DNA of 5,379 nt, from assembly GCA_002317305.1 (NCBI GenBank), contig DCIZ01000083.1, positions 1 through 5,379 of the forward strand. The letters are read 5' to 3'. Position numbers and translations under genes: made by a program. Positions 4,126 through 5,379 of the stretch are shown here, one piece after another. The stretch's first letter is position 1. Every line of letters starts with the position of its first letter. The notes beneath the pieces are model-generated. The model made no database searches, was not told where the DNA came from, and saw nothing but the letters and a program-made list of their open reading frames with translations. This stretch comes from Campylobacter sp. UBA1713 (GTDB taxonomy: Bacteria > Campylobacterota > Campylobacteria > Campylobacterales > Campylobacteraceae).

Positions 4126-5230
4126 TCCCCGAAACCCACGCCTTTACCCGTCTGTCTGCCTCACGCACATCCTCAAAAGTCGCCAAACTCAGCCCACCAA
4201 AACGCTCAAGCGCCTCAAAAACATAACGCGAAATGTCCAAAAAACCACACTCACCACGCAAAAATTTATAAACCGCCTCCTCGTTTGCTGCATTTACCAA
4301 AACGCCCAAGTCTGGTCGTCGCAAAAGCTCATCTTTTAAAGAAAAAATGCGGTATTTTTGCAAGTCGATTCGCCTAAACTCCAAAGCCCTCAACGCCAAA
4401 ATGTCCACACTCTCCAAAACACTCTCACCGCCAAAGCCCAGCGCATGCGCTATGGCAAGTGCCATGTCAGCCCGCGACAAGTGTGCTGTAGTCGAGCCAT
4501 CTTTAAACTCCACCAAAGCGTGAATCATAGAAGTCGCCTCCACGACCGCCTCCACCGCACTCGTGCCATAAAGCCAAAACGCCTCTAAAACCTCAAAAAG
4601 CTTGTTTGCCATGCTCGCACTGTCTATGGTGATCTTTGCGCCCATGCTCCAGTTTGGGTGTTTTAGCGCCATCTGCGGCGTTACGCCCGCTAACTCGCTC
4701 GCACTCAAATTTAAAAACGCCCCGCCGCTAGCGGTAATGAGAAGCCTTTTAACCTCACTCTCGCGACCTTTTAGCAAAAATTTCAGCCCAAAATGTTCGC
4801 TATCTATGGGCGCTATCTCGCTCGTTTTTAGAAATTTTCCGCCCGCCACAAGGCTCTCTTTGTTTGCAAGACAGAGTTTGTAGCCCAAACTTTGCGCCTC
4901 GATGCTGGGGTTTAGACCACTAAAACCCACAAGTGCATTTACCACGCACTCTTTGGCGTTTTGCGAATTTTGCGTGCCAAATTCACTCGCACACGCACGC
5001 AAAAGCTGCTTTATGCCATCCTCGCCACAAAAGACTTCGCCGTCAAATTTGACCGCACTTTTTAGCGCCTTTTCGCCCACACAAACAAAACGAGGCTTAA
5101 ATTTGGCTATCTGCTCGTTTAGTAAATTTACATTTTTGCCACACGCCAAAGCGTGGACTTTTATGTCAAAACGCTCTGCTAGTCGCAAGGCGTTTGTGCC
5201 TATGCTCCCTGTGCTCCCTAAAACTATCAT
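4121..5230 (-). CDS. dxr: 1-deoxy-D-xylulose 5-phosphate reductoisomerase
   Basis: Dxr (IspC) converts 1-deoxy-D-xylulose 5-phosphate to 2-C-methyl-D-erythritol 4-phosphate with NADPH and a divalent metal, the committed step of the MEP isoprenoid pathway in the cytosol. It is the target of fosmidomycin. The 369-residue protein shows the NADPH loop GSTGSIG at 5-11, LANKESLVAGG at 121-131, metal ligands in IDSEH at 142-146 (Asp143, Glu145), the active-site loop HPNWSMG at 191-197, the NK..E site at 209-213 (Glu213) and LVNAANEEAV at 311-320. It is shorter than E. coli Dxr (398). The usual HPQS motif reads EATS at 231-234. The ATG follows AAGGA (5236-5240) at 5 bases, and no upstream in-frame start is seen. 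The stop lies inside heptad cluster 4. In related Campylobacter dxr commonly follows cdsA closely; here the 149 bases upstream contain no gene. Confidence 0.97.
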   Translation of the reverse strand: MIVLGSTGSIGTNALRLAERFDIKVHALACGKNVNLLNEQIAKFKPRFVCVGEKALKSAVKFDGEVFCGEDGIKQLLRACASEFGTQNSQNAKECVVNALVGFSGLNPSIEAQSLGYKLCLANKESLVAGGKFLKTSEIAPIDSEHFGLKFLLKGRESEVKRLLITASGGAFLNLSASELAGVTPQMALKHPNWSMGAKITIDSASMANKLFEVLEAFWLYGTSAVEAVVEATSMIHALVEFKDGSTTAHLSRADMALAIAHALGFGGESVLESVDILALRALEFRRIDLQKYRIFSLKDELLRRPDLGVLVNAANEEAVYKFLRGECGFLDISRYVFEALERFGGLSLATFEDVREADRRVKAWVSGN

Positions 5231-5250
5231 GATTTTCCTTTTTTCTAAAA

Positions 5251-5271
5251 TCTGAAAGCGGAAAACAGAAA
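5251..5271. repeat. Short degenerate heptad repeat, cluster 5
   Basis: Three in-phase units, TCTGAAA, GCGGAAA and ACAGAAA, lie 21 bases upstream of the dxr start. They match the purine-strand unit RCNGARW except for the first base of the first unit. The cluster lies immediately before the putative insertion-sequence end at 5277. Confidence 0.5.
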
Positions 5272-5276
5272 ATAAA

Positions 5277-5379
5277 GGGCATCTCTAAAAACCAGTTTGG
5301 CTTGATTTTTTGGAGTGGTTTTAGTAGATTTTTTTCTTAAAATGAGGATAATACTGTCGTATTTGACGAATTTTAAGGT
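5277..5379. mobile_element. Possible terminal end of an insertion sequence, running off the window
   Basis: From GGGCATCTCTAAAAACC the sequence becomes T-rich and non-coding and has a small inverted repeat, AATAC (5350-5354) with GTATT (5359-5363). This recalls the non-coding left ends of IS5-like elements, which often begin with a short G-rich terminus followed by a CTAAAAA-type stretch. The change of texture after the heptad cluster at 5271 is sharp. No transposase, second terminus or target duplication can be seen because the window ends at 5379. It could equally be ordinary intergenic DNA. Confidence 0.3.

Noticed and set aside
3919..4377. Plus-strand ORF of 152 codons, and a 60-codon one at 4044-4226
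   Set aside because: They cross the inverted repeat, heptad cluster 4 and the antisense of dxr. The NPHSAFR-like peptides reflect the 7-base period. There is no recognisable domain.
1435..5230. A single operon of dxr, transporter and YdjM-like gene
   Set aside because: All three are on the minus strand, but gaps of 355 and 423 bases filled with hairpins and repeats, plus a separate promoter candidate, make co-transcription unlikely.
5342..5379. Start of a partial ORF at the right edge (ATG AGG ATA ...)
   Set aside because: Only twelve codons are visible, with no ribosome site, inside a T-rich region that looks non-coding.

Overview
The window looks like chromosomal DNA from a Campylobacter-type member of the Campylobacterota, probably one of the higher-GC species. 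The reasons are the wording of MetK and Dxr, the recurring AAATTTG words, a TATAAT box preceded by periodic T-tracts instead of a clear -35, and AAGGA ribosome sites 5 to 7 bases before each start. Species cannot be fixed from the sequence alone.

Layout. Bases 1-114 hold the end of a short heptad repeat and the metK promoter. metK (115-1326, +) encodes S-adenosylmethionine synthetase. It converges on a small membrane metal-dependent hydrolase of the YdjM type (1435-2022, -), with a GC-rich hairpin terminator between them. Next comes a 423-base gene-free stretch (2023-2445) packed with repeats. An MHS-type major facilitator transporter follows (2446-3765, -), then a second gene-free stretch (3766-4120) with a probable promoter, a perfect 21-bp inverted repeat, smaller hairpins and a heptad array. 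dxr (4121-5230, -) encodes the second enzyme of the MEP isoprenoid pathway. The right edge (5231-5379) has a short heptad array and what may be one end of an insertion sequence.

The four proteins do not form a pathway. MetK and Dxr are housekeeping enzymes, and the transporter and YdjM-like protein are membrane proteins of unknown substrate. ydjM-like, the transporter and dxr lie on the same strand, but the long repeat-filled gaps make one operon unlikely.

The unusual content is in the non-coding DNA. A degenerate 7-base repeat (purine-strand form RCNGARW) occurs in five clusters. In two of them the terminal ACTGA-type heptad supplies the stop codon of the adjoining gene (transporter and dxr). 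Between the genes there is also a two-copy structured element whose spurious translation reads like HSEGGVS, and several copies of a GCTTTTTC/GCAAATTT box. I see no new protein-based defence or secretion system. The best candidate for something undescribed is this repeat family and its placement at gene ends.
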